A DNA stretch of 64,000 bases from Nereocystis luetkeana (GCA_031213475.1 JARUPZ010000003.1:9691266-9755265), one strand, 5' to 3'. Positions 20,953-33,998 are shown, counted from the stretch's first letter. Made by a program: numbers and translations. The notes: generated by a model from the letters alone, not told the origin.

Positions 20953-21328
20953 AGCTGTGACACCGAGGACTTCGTCGAAACTCGTCACTGCAAGCTGTGT
21001 GTCATACTTCGATCGCGCCTACGACGAACCTGGTATGTACGGGTTTTAAACTACGCCATGCAGAATATACACCACCCCCAACGCAAGCGTTACTGCTCGT
21101 GCAGGCGCAAAATCCCCTGCCAGCTCCTCTCGAGCGCACCCACCCACGCCTGGCCGTGCAATCGCCGATTCTCGGGACGCACGGGCGGGCGCGAATAGGT
21201 GCGCTCGTGAAAGCTGCCAGCAGAAGAGATAACTGCACTTGCACGAACGAGAAGTAATTCTACGTTCGGGCGGAGTGAGCAAGAGGCGTCACCCGGACCC
21301 CCGCCAGACCTTCCGCCAGACCAAGACC

Positions 21329-21430
21329 TTAATCTTTTCAGTACTGCAGTGCACATAAACCTAAATCTCAGTCTAATTCCAAGTGTTTTGGCTCCCAAAC
21401 GGGGGAGCGTGTGCGGTCCTCAAGGCCTAA
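21329..21430. mobile_element. TTAA-type MITE, copy P7, decayed
   Basis: Ends TTAATCTTTTCAGTACTGC and CCTCAAGGCCTAA. The inner arms are diverged. Confidence 0.5.
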
Positions 21431-21819
21431 TGGGGTTGAAACAAAGGTGTACCTACGAAGAAATGTCCCCATGCCACCTGGAAAAAGGCGAAAAGGAACC
21501 CCTATCTCCAGCGCAGCTTTCAACTGCTTGGGTTTGGCATCACCGCCCCGCCCCCCCCCCCCCCCGCCTCGCTTTTCCTCCTTCCCCCCCCCGCTACTCT
21601 ACCCCCCCCCCCCCCCCCCCCCCCTCCCCCCCCCACCCCCCCCCACACCCCCCCCACACCCCTCCACCCCATAACGGTGTTGTTATTACTGTTGCTATTG
21701 CTATTGCTGGTAGTGGTGGTCGTTGTTGTTTTTGCTGCTGCCTCTGGACGTAAATGTAAGGACCGTTCAGTAGTCATATTGACACCCCAACTGTCCTTGC
21801 ATTGCCGCCCAAAGCGCTA

Positions 21820-21952
21820 CTACGGGGAACCATAGTAAATAGGACCAAATATTGCTATTAGTAGTAAAAATAGCGAAATATATTGAAGTACCAGGTATAG
21901 GTTTTTGTGTGCACCGTCGTACGTAGGTCCTATTTACTATGGTCCCCCGTAA
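21820..21952. mobile_element. 105-bp MITE, copy M7, with four micro-insertions
   Basis: 133 bp. All 28 extra bases are explained by short insertions relative to the 105-bp copies: TA-TTAG-TA (21856-21863), TA-TTGAAG-TA (21881-21890), TA-CCAGG-TA (21889-21897) and 7 bases at about 21917-21923 around CGTACG. Confidence 0.9.
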
Positions 21953-22033
21953 TACTAAATATTCCGATCGAACGTCACAACGCGTCACACCTTGAAAACA
22001 CAGCTCGTCGATTCCAACGCCATGATCTATCAT

Positions 22034-22357
22034 ACCGGTCGCCCCGGTGGCTCAAGTGGTTAACCTCGAATTCTACTTGTTTGAGTCCTGGGTTCGAGCC
22101 CTAGGAGGTTCGGACTTTGACTTTATTTGCAAAAATAAAAAAAGGGATTCAATTGCTGAGAGCGCCTTGCAGCGTGGGTAGGCACAATTCGATGCGAGTC
22201 GACGAGGGAAGAAAAGGCTGAAATCTTCTCGCGATAAAAATGAAGGCACGTACCGTAGCGGGAAGGGGGGAGAAGAGCCTGCTATGTGACCCCGGATCTG
22301 AGTTACGAGTTGGAAGGAGAGAGAGAAGAAGATGTGCGAAGATAATGAATGGGATGG

Positions 22358-22396
<39 letters not shown>
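22034..22396 (+). mobile_element. tRNA-derived SINE (family 1), copy B
   Basis: A box TGGCTCAAGTGG, B box GGGTTCGAGCCC, a body almost identical to 243-588 and a 39-bp poly(A) tail (22358-22396). The long pure tail suggests a recent insertion. Confidence 0.9.
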
Positions 22397-22399
<3 letters not shown>

Positions 22400-22649
22400 T
22401 CTATAAATAGTGCGTATTTCAAGACGTACACACTCCCGATCTTGTGTACGATCTATTGTAGCTCACGGCGGTGGTGCCCCGCTGTAACCCGCACGATCTG
22501 CATGAGTGGTTGCGTCGCCTACCCCTCTTTACTATCTACCCATGGGACAAGACGGGGGTGAAACGCTCTGCACCGCGAGACCATGATGACATCATGACTC
22601 ATGACAGCCAGACAAGACAGAAAGACAGACGTGAGCGCATGTTTTCAGG

Positions 22650-22650
<1 letters not shown>

Positions 22651-22680
<30 letters not shown>

Positions 22681-22684
22681 TTAA

Positions 22685-22764
<80 letters not shown>

Positions 22765-22768
22765 TTAA

Positions 22769-22850
<82 letters not shown>
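22651..22850. repeat. (CTA)n microsatellite, 200 bp
   Basis: Pure except for two TTAA interruptions that read TATTAATA at 22679-22686 and 22763-22770. Confidence 0.95.
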
Positions 22851-22851
<1 letters not shown>

Positions 22852-22914
22852 GTAATACACTCGTACATACAGACTGTAGTACATACAAACAGCAGTACCT
22901 GGCATCAAAGACGT

Positions 22915-23445
22915 CAGGGGACACGTCAAGAAGGCGAAACGTGCGCTGTCAAGGGTGTAGGGGTGACTGTCACACACTGAACCCTAGTAGTCTGGTGTCA
23001 GTAAAGGCATGTCAAGGCAAAGTTACTGTCCGTCAAGGGGTGAAAGTGTGGAGCAGTCGACACCCTTGACAGCGCACGTTTTGCGTTGCTTGACATGTTT
23101 CCTGACGTCAAAGAAAGGCAAAACGTAAAACGTGCGCTGTCAAGGTTAAGGGCTCAGGGCTGATTGTACTCTGTACGTAAAACCACCTACCTGGTGGTAA
23201 TTTGGCGACACAGAAGCGCCAGGAGACAGCGCTTTCACCCCTTGACAGACAACAACTTTGCCTTGGCGTGCCTTGACCGACACCAAACTACTAAATAGGT
23301 TTTCGATGCCAGGAGACATGTCAAGCAATGCAAAACGTGCGCTGTTCGAGATTCAAACCTACCTGGTAGTTTGGTGTCAGTTAAGCCATGTGAAGGCAAT
23401 GTTGCTTGCTGTCTGTCAAGGGCTGGACTTGCTGTCTCCCGACAT
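22915..23445. repeat. Degenerate TGTCAAGG-rich repeat array
   Basis: Both orientations of AAACGTGCGCTGTCAAGG and TTGACAGCGCACGTTTTGC occur several times, with GGTGTCAGT(A/T)AAGGCATGT between them. Confidence 0.7.
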
Positions 23446-24050
23446 CCTTGCCTGAAATTTTCTGTACAGAAGTACCGGTGTAATATGAAACTCCAACTTT
23501 CTATACGTCTCCATGATACGTACATATATCCCCACCATACTTCGTCCTCTCCATTCCCCGGCATCAGGCCTCTCTCCTCTCATCAATTTAATATTTTCCA
23601 CAATTTTAAAGCTATCATGAGATCTCCCTTTCACAACTTTCAACTCTCGCGCAGCAGCAAGACATTTACCTAAAACTAATTGCTGCTGCCGTGAACTTGT
23701 GTGCGTCGGTGTAAAAAAAGCAAAAGAGTGCCTGCAACAAACAGCACCAGGGCAGAGTTGGTCTCTTTCTGTTCGGAGATCAAACTTGAATGTACCGCGG
23801 TCGGTCGGTCGGTCGGGCGGGCGAAGATTCATGCTATTTGATACGGCGATCTCGAGTCTCGAAAGGGGTACGTACGTACGTACTGTTTACGTGCGTACGT
23901 ACAGCATTACGAGTTCGTACGTTCTGTTGGCGCCGTGGACGTAAGAAACTCGTCTGCGCTTCGTAGTACATACAGCAGTACATGCCTGCGCTTCGGGTGC
24001 CTCTACTACATGTAGTGCTACTAGCTGCTGTAAACCTCTTCATCTAAATT
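23445..24050. other. No gene seen
   Basis: Mixed-composition DNA with short (GGTC)n and (CGTA)n runs at 23800-23910. I find no supported feature. Confidence 0.4.
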
Positions 24051-24051
24051 G

Positions 24052-24395
24052 ATTTATTATCGTCAGTTTTACTTTCCAGCTCAGCTCGCAGGAGGTTTTA
24101 CTCTCAACGATCTTCTGGACAAGCCGTGGCCACAGGTGTCGTCCGGTCACAGGTGTCGTCCCTTCCCCCTCCCGGTACGTGCCTTCATTTTAATCGCGCA
24201 CAGGGGTCAGTATTCCCACTGCCCGTCGATTTTAATCGGATGTTGCTCGTAACTCACTCCCGCGCGCACCCCTCATTAATTATACACAAGAAAAAGTCCC
24301 TACGAGTATGCACTCGCTGAGACTCGCACCTAAGAAATTGATCTTAGAAGGCACCCGGACCACCTACCAAGCCACCGGGGACGCCGGCTTGGGAC
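24052..24395 (-). mobile_element. tRNA-derived SINE (family 2), copy A
   Basis: On the minus strand a tRNA-like head (A box TGGCTTGGTAGG, B box GGTGCGAGTCTC) leads into a body shared with 56185-56520. It ends in A/T-rich sequence near 24052. Confidence 0.8.
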
Positions 24396-24411
24396 TGCAT
24401 TCACTCCCATT

Positions 24412-25440
24412 TTTTTTTCTGTTCACTTCTACTTTCCAGCCAAACTCGTGGGAGGTTTTACCCTCAACGAGCTTCTGGACTAGAGATGGCACCCGGATTC
24501 AAAAATCGGAACCGAGACCAGTACCGCCTTCGGTGGGATTTGACCAGTACCGTCCCGGGTTCCCGCGGTACTGGGTATCCCGGGTACCCGGGTTCCCGGG
24601 TTCCCGGGTACCCGGGTTCCCGGGTTCCCGGGTACCCGGGTTCCCGGGTACCCGGGGTTACATGTACATTTTTGTCCACTCTTGTGTTTGAGCGGCGTGA
24701 CCGGTCTTCAGGCGGGGTGGTGAGGCGGAAGGTGGGAGGTGGGAGGACAAGCCTTCAGGTCGTCTCTCTCGATGAATAAAAATGAGAAAGAGAGGAGGCT
24801 GTGCGTATTCTCGGTGCAATCGAGGAGGTGAGGCGTGGGGAGGTGAAATACAAGTAATCATACAATCAAAGTCAACAAGTAGAGTTAAAAAAACTACCAG
24901 GTATCAATCTAATTTACCCTTATTTCGCTCGTGAATTCAACTCCATCAGGAAAATCCTTCGAATATAATTGTTTGCATCCACCAAACAAGCCCTGCGAGA
25001 TAAGCCCACACCCAGAAACAGCGAGCATATATATATATACATAATAAGCAGAGGAAGTAGGCTACAGCAGCCTCTGTCGGTTGCTCCATGAAGTGGGCAG
25101 CTTCCGCTGGTAGCTGGTAGGGGTCTCGCGTGTATGTGTATGGGTGTTGTGTGAAGGTAGGTAGGGTATGCTGTGCGCTGTGCGCTGTCTATCGGGGGCT
25201 CCGTGGAGCGTAACTAACGGGTACCCGGGTTCCCGGGAACCCGGGTACCCGGCATACCCAGTGCCGCGGGTAGTAAAAATGGAACCGGGACGATACCGGT
25301 ACCGACGGTTCCGACGGTTCCGGGTACCCGCCTCCGGGTACCCGGTTCCCACGAATCCGGGTGCCATCTCTATTCTGGACAAACCATGGTCACAGGTGTC
25401 TACCCTTCTCCCCCCCGGTGGAGACGAAACGCTCGGGGCT
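24412..25440 (-). mobile_element. SINE family 2, copy C, split by a hAT-like element
   Basis: The SINE 3' part (24412-24480, with a T-run on the plus strand) and its inner part (25373-25440) are separated by the element at 24481-25372. It is truncated at its 5' end. Confidence 0.75.
24481..25372. mobile_element. hAT-like non-autonomous foldback element
   Basis: The TIRs begin TAGAGATGGCACCCGGATTC and are precisely inverted at the right end. The 8-bp target duplication TTCTGGAC occurs at 24473-24480 and 25373-25380. The 8-bp TSD and TAGAGATGGCA-type end fit the hAT superfamily. Subterminal GGGTTCCCGGGTACCC repeats lie in both arms. There is no transposase. Confidence 0.9.
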
Positions 25441-25782
25441 TAGACTAGACTCAGATATGGGTTCCTGTACAATAGCTCCGTGAGTAAAAGGGCCAACTCC
25501 TAGGGCTCGGCACTGGCTGATTCAGCCACCAGCGATTGAACTCTCGTCAGAATCGATCAGAATATTGGATTGCAGCAGTATATTGCTGTCTCTCCTCTCT
25601 CCTCCCGAAACGCAATTGGTGGGTTTCCGTAGTATAACATGGCGTGTTTCTTGGGCGTACGTGCGATAAAAAGTACTGGCGAATGTACTGGCCAGGTCAA
25701 TCAGTGGATCACCACTACCAGTACATTGCTACTGCCAGTACATACTGCTGTGCCAGTGCCCAGGCCTATTTTAAGTCCAGTA

Positions 25783-25887
25783 TTACGGGGGCCCATAGTA
25801 AATAGGACCAAATATTGTCAGAAAAGATATCGAAATATATATGTTTTTGTATGGACCGTAGGTTCTATTTAATATGGTCCCCGGTAA
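25783..25887. mobile_element. 105-bp MITE, copy M8
   Basis: 105 bp between TA dinucleotides, starting TTACGGGGGCCCATAG. Confidence 0.9.
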
Positions 25888-25914
25888 TAGTAAACACACG
25901 ATAGACGCCTGTAA

Positions 25915-26565
25915 GGGTCGTTTTAAAGACCTAATGAAATAGCAAAAACTTGCTATTTGGGCAAGACAAAATTTCCATAAAGTTGCCAAAACCTTCTATC
26001 GTGAAACGCTGCATATATGGCAATATTTGGCAGAAATTCGCATCATAACGCCCTCGGATTGTATTCAAATCCCTTATAGCAGCAGTAGGTAGCCGACGGC
26101 ACGCCGACGCTCTCTACGGAGTAAATGCTGCCGCAGAAAGGACTCCCATCACAGCGCACGTACCTCAGAGGTCGGCAGTCCTTCCAGCCCGGCCAAAATC
26201 CCCTATGAAAAGCTGGGGTGGATGCTGTTTGTGATTCTGTTTTGGCACCCCGCACAAAACGACACCCATGTCCCATCCACACGCGGCTCACGGCCAGTGT
26301 CGCCAGCCCTATCATCGCTGTGATCAATGCCACCGGGCATCCTTCGTATCTCCCTCTACTACACAAGTTAGAGCGAGCCTAGCGTAGGGCGTCGTGGGGT
26401 GGTCTGGTTTGTACAGCCTTGTGTTGCGTTATTGGGCTAAGACAGCAAACAAAATAGCAAAATAGCAAACATCACTTTCCATGCACTTGCCAACGAAGCA
26501 GACCAGAAATATCCAAAACAAACTTTGGCAAGTTTTTTGTTAAATATGCGTCGTTAAAAAAGGCC
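25915..26565 (-). mobile_element. TIR DNA transposon (family O), copy 2, uninterrupted
   Basis: The inverted counterpart of 943-2441 without the nested element. Its continuity across the position matching 1516-2326 proves the nesting. No transposase is present. Confidence 0.85.
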
Positions 26566-26569
26566 GTAG

Positions 26570-27360
26570 TATCATACATAGCCTGCGCACGTGGCGTATA
26601 ACGTCAATTGTTTTTGTTCGGAGTTGGGATGTTCGGATGTTTGGATGTTTGAATGCACGCACGAACAGTTTAGCAGTCGGAGAGTGCCTGTTGTTGTAGA
26701 TAGGACCTTTTGAACCCCTTCGAGCCTTTTGAGCCTTTTGAGCCTTTTGAGCCTTTGAGTTGTTGTTGAAGAATGGCGCACCAGGGATGTTTTTGTTGTA
26801 CCAGGTATTAATACCAGGTACCAGTTATGTATTGATAGTTAATACCATGGTATTAATAGTAGCCTACTACTGCAGTCGACGGGTAGAAAGAACGGTTTCA
26901 TGTGAAGAACACACACACGTACAGCAGTAGTAGTTTACCAGTTATTACCCTGTGTTTTTATTGATGAAATACCTGGAATGCGAGTACGTGTAGGGTTATC
27001 AGCTTTTCCATCTTCACCGATGGTGCTTGTGCAGAGTGCAGAGCACGGGACGGCACCCCGCGCCCACGCAGCAACATGTTTTAGTTTTCGTTTGAAGACT
27101 TCGAGCTAAGTACGGTTACAACTTCGGGACAAGAAATAAAACAGAAGGGCGAAGAGTTCTGCGCTACCGGTTACTATCAATATTAATAATACATACCAGG
27201 TACCGGTTAAATATATTAAAGAAAGTGAATGTATGTAGAATGGTCCATGGAGGTTCACGCTCAGCAGTTTGAAAGTCGAGTTTATGCTATTAATACTATT
27301 TGACCAACGACTTATTGTAACTGGACATGAGGTCCAGCTTTCGGTGCGATGTTTGCTGGA
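26570..27360. other. AT-rich spacer with dense TACCAGGTA motifs
   Basis: Contains several TACCAGGTA, TATTAATA and CAGCAGTA strings (26797-26880, 27180-27210). There is no gene. Confidence 0.5.
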
Positions 27361-28610
27361 CGTGGCCTCACCTTGCTCGCCCCTCCCGACCCTGCCAGGG
27401 ACGGCCTCGGCCGGCTCGTACTGCGTCTGGGGGGCGAGTCCTGTCGTGGAGTTCCAAAAAGTTGGGTTCGAATCCCCCTATGGCTCAATTTGTTTTTGTC
27501 GCGTTGTATCGTATCGTACCCTGGTACCAGGTATGATTTAGGCTGTCGTCAGTACACTATTATACGAACGTTTCTTATCTATAGTATTAAGAGTGCTGTT
27601 GTTGCCGATGTTTTACGAATAGGTGCCAGGAAACAACGACAGCCTCAAGTAGACCCATGAAGGCGAAGGAACCAGACAAGAACCATACTACATGAGGGTA
27701 ATATTCGAAACGTTCGAGTAGGCTTTTCGCGTTGCTTCGTGGTAACTCTCTCTCTCTGTTTTCTCTTTTTTCTTCCCCAATTGCTGGAAGGCAACATTTG
27801 TTGCTGGTTTGATGAACCTGACATCGTGCCGGTGTTTTCTTTCTCGCCACTCGAACACGATGAATTGTAGATGTACCCCGTGGGAGTGCTATAAGTACTG
27901 CTATCGCATTTACAGCCTCGACTTGCCAACATCCTTGACCAATGCGGGCGTCAGCCCTCCTTGTACACATGTATGAAACTGTGTCATGTTGCACACATGA
28001 TGCATTATGTCACAGCAGTTTTGGTGGCTCTCGGCAGGAAGGCATTTTGCAGAGGGGCGCTACGTATAAAACAATAGCGGGGCTTGTACAAGGCGAAAGA
28101 ACAAGGCGGCCAAAATCGGCTGTCACATCTAAAACTGCAAATAGGGCAGTCGGCCCTGTTCAGGGAGGACACCGACCGACTCCCGACGCAGCTTTGGCCT
28201 CGCTGGGGCTCGAAGTACGTTGGGCATGTGCGTGCGTGGACGCAGCCGAGAAACTGGGATCTCCCTCGTCACGGAGACTGAGATTATCGACGTGTTGGTG
28301 GACCTGGTTACCACCACGGGGTTGGCTCCAAATGGGGCCGACCCTAATCCTATCCCTTTGGGGGGCTCAAAATCGGCACGGGCGACGGTCGTGCGTTCGG
28401 CTCCGCCACGTGTGTCGGTGTCGTTTGCCAAAGAAATCCGCCCGGCCCAAAGGCCAGCCCCCACCAATCACACAGGCAGGGGTGTTGCACGAGTTCAGGC
28501 ACAAGTTGGTGTTGGATTCAGGGCTTCTCTGCACTTGCTCTCCGGGCAGCTCCTATGGTTGCCCTAAAGTCGCCAGCTTCAGCAGTAGGTCCTACAGCTA
28601 GTTGCAGCGG
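27360..28610. other. GC-richer unassigned segment
   Basis: A 219-codon plus-strand ORF (27942-28601) is the longest here, but it has no recognisable family and is matched by ORFs in other frames. A B-box-like GGGTTCGAATCCCCC at about 27467-27481 hints at a pol III-derived remnant. Confidence 0.3.
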
Positions 28611-30049
28611 CACCAACAATTTTGACTGTTTGGGTTTCATTGTATATGGAAGGCTTATTTGCTACCGGGTGCGCATTTGCCCGTAAGAGAGAGCTGAGAG
28701 CTCTACCGTAAATCATGGCGCATCCAAAACCCATCGCCATGGACGGTGCCTGTGCCGATGCCGTGTGGATAAAGACTAGTGTGTGCGTTTATTATACAGC
28801 GTAACGTATTTTGTATACACATGTATACGACTACTTGAGCCGAATAGCACTAGCCGGCTGGTCAACTACAGCAGTAAGTAAGTGAGTTGGCTGTCGTCCG
28901 CCAGCCAATTCATAACCTGCCGGGAAGTCCAGCCAAGTCACGGCCCTAACATTTGGGCTACACCGAAAATGTGAGCTTGCGTTGTGGCTCTACGACCTCC
29001 TGCAACATTGGCATGGCCACATGGCTAGCCGACAGGTCTCGGCACGCTGGTGTGCGCGAGAGCGTCCATCAGGCAGCCACAACACTCGGCGTGGCACGTT
29101 GCTAGTCATGCCGCACTGGGTGTGCTTTTCGATCCGATGAATAGCGGGGGTGTATCTTGAACATCCACTGATTATTTCGGTATTTACCCATAAGGGCGTC
29201 ATATACAGCAGTATTCGCCAAACGTAAGACTTATGTCCGTACCCCGATATCGTTGACTACTCGCACAATATCTAAATACCAAATACTGCTGCACAGCTAC
29301 TTTTACCCAAACACTTGCTTGCAGCCGCCACCACACACCGTAGCAGAGCACGAGGGGTCCTTGAACAGCAGCGTAGGTTGGGGGCCCACGATGTGTGTTC
29401 GCGGGGTCAGTTTGTCCACGGTGCCCCACTACATGCAGTACACACCTGGTGCGTTCTCACTAGGTCTACCAACCAGGACATTGATTAGCGCGCAGCATTT
29501 GGGTCGGAATCGAGGCTTTGCGTAACAGGCCCCGGAAGGCGTGTTGTTCGGGCCGCGCAAGCTCTTACCATGGTATCATTTTCGCCGGAGGCTAGAAAAA
29601 GTTAGTTGGCAACTTATATCGCCGTAGGCGAAAAAAAAAGAATTTATGAGTCTAGAGGCACTGTGTCAAGTGACCTTCGGGCACATATCAACGCATATCG
29701 GCATATCGCATTTTTTGGCCTCCGGCGGCCCTCTGGGGGTCATCCGGGGGGGCTCCGGGGGTCGCTGCGGGGGGCTAACACGCCTGCCACTCGTGTTGCG
29801 CTGCGAGCAACATGCCTTCGGGCTCCTGGTGCGTTTCGCGCAACTGACGCCGGAACCCTACTTAATGTCCCGCTACGAACATCCCTACTACAGGGGCCCA
29901 ATGAGTTCACGGCCCCTACGTTCGCCTACGGGCCCCTCTCTCCTAAGGGTTCATGGGATTCACGGACCCTATTCCATCCGATCACGGACTCCTGTACCAG
30001 TACACCCCTCTTGGAATGCCTTGAAATCACGGGGTCCCCTATCATACCA
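28610..30049. other. No gene seen
   Basis: Mixed intergenic DNA. 29700-30045 has degenerate CGGGCCCCT-type repetition. Open frames here show no family resemblance. Confidence 0.4.
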
Positions 30050-30154
30050 TTACGGGGGACCATAGTTAACAGGACCTGTGGTATATATAAAAACCTATAT
30101 ATTCAATCATTTTTACTCACAATATTTGGTCCTATTAACTAAAGTCTCCCGTAA
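30050..30154. mobile_element. 105-bp MITE, copy M9
   Basis: Exactly 105 bp. The left flank is CA rather than TA, a point change. Confidence 0.9.
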
Positions 30155-30635
30155 TAAGAAGAGCCTGCTTGACAACGGAACCCCATTTGACCACTGACCC
30201 CTGCGTATATACCGGTAGTAGGTACCTGTAATGTATGGCAGGGGGGTTCGTGGAGGTTTACCAACCCCTATCGATCGGGGTCCATTAGAATGACAGTCCC
30301 TGCAGGGGCTCGTTCCCCCCGGGCCCCTGTTCCAGTAGAATCCTATTCTACCTGGCTACCTGGTAGGTTGGTATGGGGGTTCGTGAATCCAGTGGACCCT
30401 TCGTAGGGGTTCGTAACCCTGCATCCCCCCATCTTTCCCCCGGCAAACATGCGGCAGCGTATCGGATATCGGACTATCGGGTATCGGATGCTTACCGGAA
30501 ATCCGGACACTTTACTGTCCCATTCGAGACTACCCGATACGGTTTCGGTTTCTTTTTCTGAGCTTCCCGTTCGGTGTCCACCAGTCCTATACTCTATACC
30601 AGGTACTGTATTAGAAATCCGTTTGGGACTTCAAG

Positions 30636-30800
30636 GGGAGGGGGGGGGTACTCGATATCATGCGTGGCCGTAGTCGTGTACACGTAGACCCTTGCATCCC
30701 TATAATGCCAGAACGGAGCACGTCGGGTTTTCACAAACCAGGCAGACATTGCTTGCACCAAGCGCGATGCGTCGTGAGCCCGTGAGGTAAAGAAGGGGGG
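30636..30800 (-). mobile_element. Poly(C)-ended repeat, truncated copy
   Basis: The 3' 130 bp of the family, with a G tract on the plus strand at 30640-30648 and another at 30795-30808. Confidence 0.7.
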
Positions 30801-31039
30801 GGGGGGGGCGAAGCGTCGAAAAAAACACTGGTCACATGGACCAGCGGCCCGGGTCGCTCGAGGGAGAAGATACTATTAACAATAGCATACAAGCTGATCT
30901 CCGACACGCGCGCAACGCGACACTACTGGTGTACATTGCTTTAAGCCGTACATGCTGCGGCGCGCTCCCATTTAGGCGGCTAATGAGACCGCACCTGGCA
31001 TAGTTTACAGCAGTAGGTCGCGAGGCTGCACCTGGACCC

Positions 31040-31260
31040 CGTAAGGGTTCATGTTAGGCTGTTCACGGGTCATGACCACGAATCATGACCCGACCCGCGG
31101 ATCGGGTCAGGAGGTCTCCAAAAACTCACGGTTCGGGTCGGGTCGGGTCATGAGCCATGAGGTATCCGAAATCTTGCGGGTCGGGTCGAGTCGGGTCGGG
31201 CCTGGTTAGGTGACCCAATCCAACTCGACCCGCGAGTTTTGACCCGACCCGTGGACACCG
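31040..31260. repeat. GGGTC/GACCC simple repeat with inverted halves
   Basis: Runs of GGGTCGGGTC and CATGACCCGACCC in opposite orientations. Confidence 0.7.
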
Positions 31261-31269
31261 CCGTAGGTT

Positions 31270-33998
31270 AGTGGTTTAATTCGAAACTTTAAAAATAATA
31301 CCTGGTACATCGTACGTATCACGTATCAGGTACCTGGTGTAGTGGGCAAACCCGTCAACTCATCAACCAACTACAGGTACCAACAACAAGTAAGAGCCAT
31401 CGACGCTATGATATGATTCATACGATGCGATACGAAAACAGCGAAGAGAAATGATTCTTCTCGTTTCTGTGAGACGTAGTTTGTAGCACCTTGGTACCTG
31501 ACTGCCTGATACCTGTGGTAACTGCTACCAGTACAGCAGTAGTACCTGGCACATACCAGGTACATGGATACCAGGGTCAAGGATTGGCTTGTGCTCGCTT
31601 GAGGGTACATACCTGTACTCCTACCTCGTGCCACGCCGGACGGAAATGTAAGGAGCGTTTACACAGCAGTAGTCTTCGTATGTATACCCAAAATGCTCCT
31701 TATGTTTCCGTACAGACTGGTACATACGGCTGTACGGTAGGAGTGAGGAGTGAGGCAGGCGCGAGGCACATGGAGAGTAATTGGCATGCTATCGCCGTTA
31801 TAATCAACGGGAATTGGTGTCGGGGAGGGGTTGTGGGGGGCGGGGCGGCAGCAGCAGTTGTTGCTGTGTTCGAGGTGCTGCTCAGTAGTACGATCCCGCA
31901 GAGAACAAAGCTTTTCGGTCTGATTCGTACGAATTGGAGGCCGAAACCAATTGCGAAGTGAAAAGTGACGTACTCATGTCTATGTGAAACATCATGCCGG
32001 GATCTCCCGAAGGGTGCAGGTCTGGTCTTTATTTCATACGTTTCAGCCGTTTTTTAGCTCGGCTTGCCAACATGACCGAGCAGAACAGAACACCACGATC
32101 TCTTTGTCCCGCCCTCTTGCATCCCGACCCAAGATGCACCCGTCCTCCATCCACCACCCACAGCCACTAACACAGGCAAATACACTCCATGCATCCATAC
32201 CATGCGGTACGCTCATCGCCAGTCGAGGCAAAATAAAATCACGAAAATCAATCAAACTCAATCGTCGTCATTTTCAAGTCGTCCAGTTTGGTCCTCGCAA
32301 TGCAGCTTGTTGATATTTTTACTTGTGAAAAAATTAAGATTGAGACTACTGGCGGAAAAAGAAAGGAAACAAAACACAACCAAGGTTTGCTGTATATCGT
32401 ACAGAGCAGCACACACACACGTGCGCTGGAGGCGAACCAAACAAACAGGCCGCCTGTCCGCTGGATGAACCAAGACTGCTGTCGATATCGATGCTCGATG
32501 TCGCCCGTGTTACATACCTGGTACTCGTTTTTTATCTTCGTGATGCAATCTTTTTTTTGCACCGTGGATGATGTGAGAGGGACACCCTTCTCCGAAGGGA
32601 GGGGAGAGCAGGAGGCGACTCTTCTCAAGAGTACCACGCTCGGGTGCCGGGTGGGTTACTCTACTGATGGAAAGCTGGTTCTCACCTCAGTAATGGTGGG
32701 AACGGGGAGCGACCCCGGCTGTGGGGTACCTGACCCATCCATAGCCAATAGGCTGTCTGCTCCTGTCCCGTCTCCTGTCCGTCTCTCCCCTGGAAGTAAC
32801 ACCTAAAAACGCAAAGCAAGGCACTCTGAGCCTTTTCCTCCTCCCTCCTCCCGGCGGGCGCCCCTGTCCCCTGCTCTCCCCAGTTCTCCACACGCACAGG
32901 CAGTGGCCACGACAACTCTAGAAGTTCTCTCCACCGCGGTTCTCCTTCTCACTTAGTCGTCTCCCAGCTCCAAGCCCTCTCAATCACGAAGTCTCGCGTT
33001 CCTTGCGAAAGCAACACGAAGTCGGGACAAGCATCCTCTGGCGGTCAAACTATGTCTTTCTGCTGCCGTCTGAAGATGAGTCTACGAAACACATAAACAG
33101 AGAAATTAAAAAACACGTATTTCATTGGCTGATAAAGCCAGTCTTGTGGATCTATCATTGGCCAGTTCCTCCCGAGGGCTATATTGCGCCGCTCGTGCCC
33201 ACAGGCAGCACGGGGCGTTGCTTTGCCTTGCGCTTTTGCTCGATCTCAGTCAGTGCACGCGCGTGTCTGCCTCTGAAGCTAGCGGGTGTGTGTGAGGAGA
33301 GAGAGCCAAATAATTTTGGGGGAGTGGTTTGCTTCGATCCCCCCGCCCCTCCGATCTCGCGGTGTGAAGTTGATCGGAGGGATTGGTCGAACGCCGCTGC
33401 AAAACGCAGCCCTACACTTTTTAGCCTTTGAATTTTTCACTGAGTGCCTTGTGGGCAGATTGTGGGCAGATCGAGAGGGGGTGGTGGCCTGTCTTTGCTC
33501 AAAGGCCTGACTTTGACCCAGCGAAAGGGAGAGGGAGAGCGAGAGAGAGAGGGCGAAAGGGATTGAAGAATCTCGTTTGCCCTGTTTTCACGTTGAGGAA
33601 GAGCAAACGCAAACAGCTTCCCCCCCGCGTTTCCCCACTACTTGGCGGTGCAGGCAGCTTGGTATATTGAGGCGGAAGGCAGAAGCATCATCAGTAGCAG
33701 CAGCAGCACAGAGCAACGAGCGACCAATCGCTGGCGGGAAAACACGCTGTCTGCTGAGGCAGAAGCCCCCTCCAGTTCGAGGAAGGCGGGGAAGGGAGAG
33801 CGATCTCGGGGGGAAAGGTGGAGGGCACGCGGAGGCAGAGGGAGCGAACGGCCTGCCCAGGGCTAACGAGTCCCACGACCTCTCCTGGCGCCAAACAAGC
33901 TATCGACCTGCCGGACAGTCAGTAAATAAAGGCAGGGGAGGTGGGGATTCCCGGAACGGAGCAGTAGCAGGAAGAGGAGGAGGGAGAGGAGCAGCAGC
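31270..33998. other. Intergenic DNA and presumed RPB1 promoter/5' UTR
   Basis: 31290-31620 holds several TACCTGGTA motifs. No homologous gene is seen. The last few hundred bases before 33999 are purine-rich (AGGAGGAGGGAGAGG) and probably contain the RPB1 5' UTR; no TATA box or initiator can be defended. Confidence 0.4.

Noticed and set aside
22471..22980. Poly-Leu / poly-Val / poly-Ser ORFs
   Set aside because: All are frames of the (CTA)n array.
27942..28601. 219-codon ORF as a gene
   Set aside because: No recognisable motif, and competing ORFs in other frames of the same GC-rich stretch; kept only as an unassigned segment.
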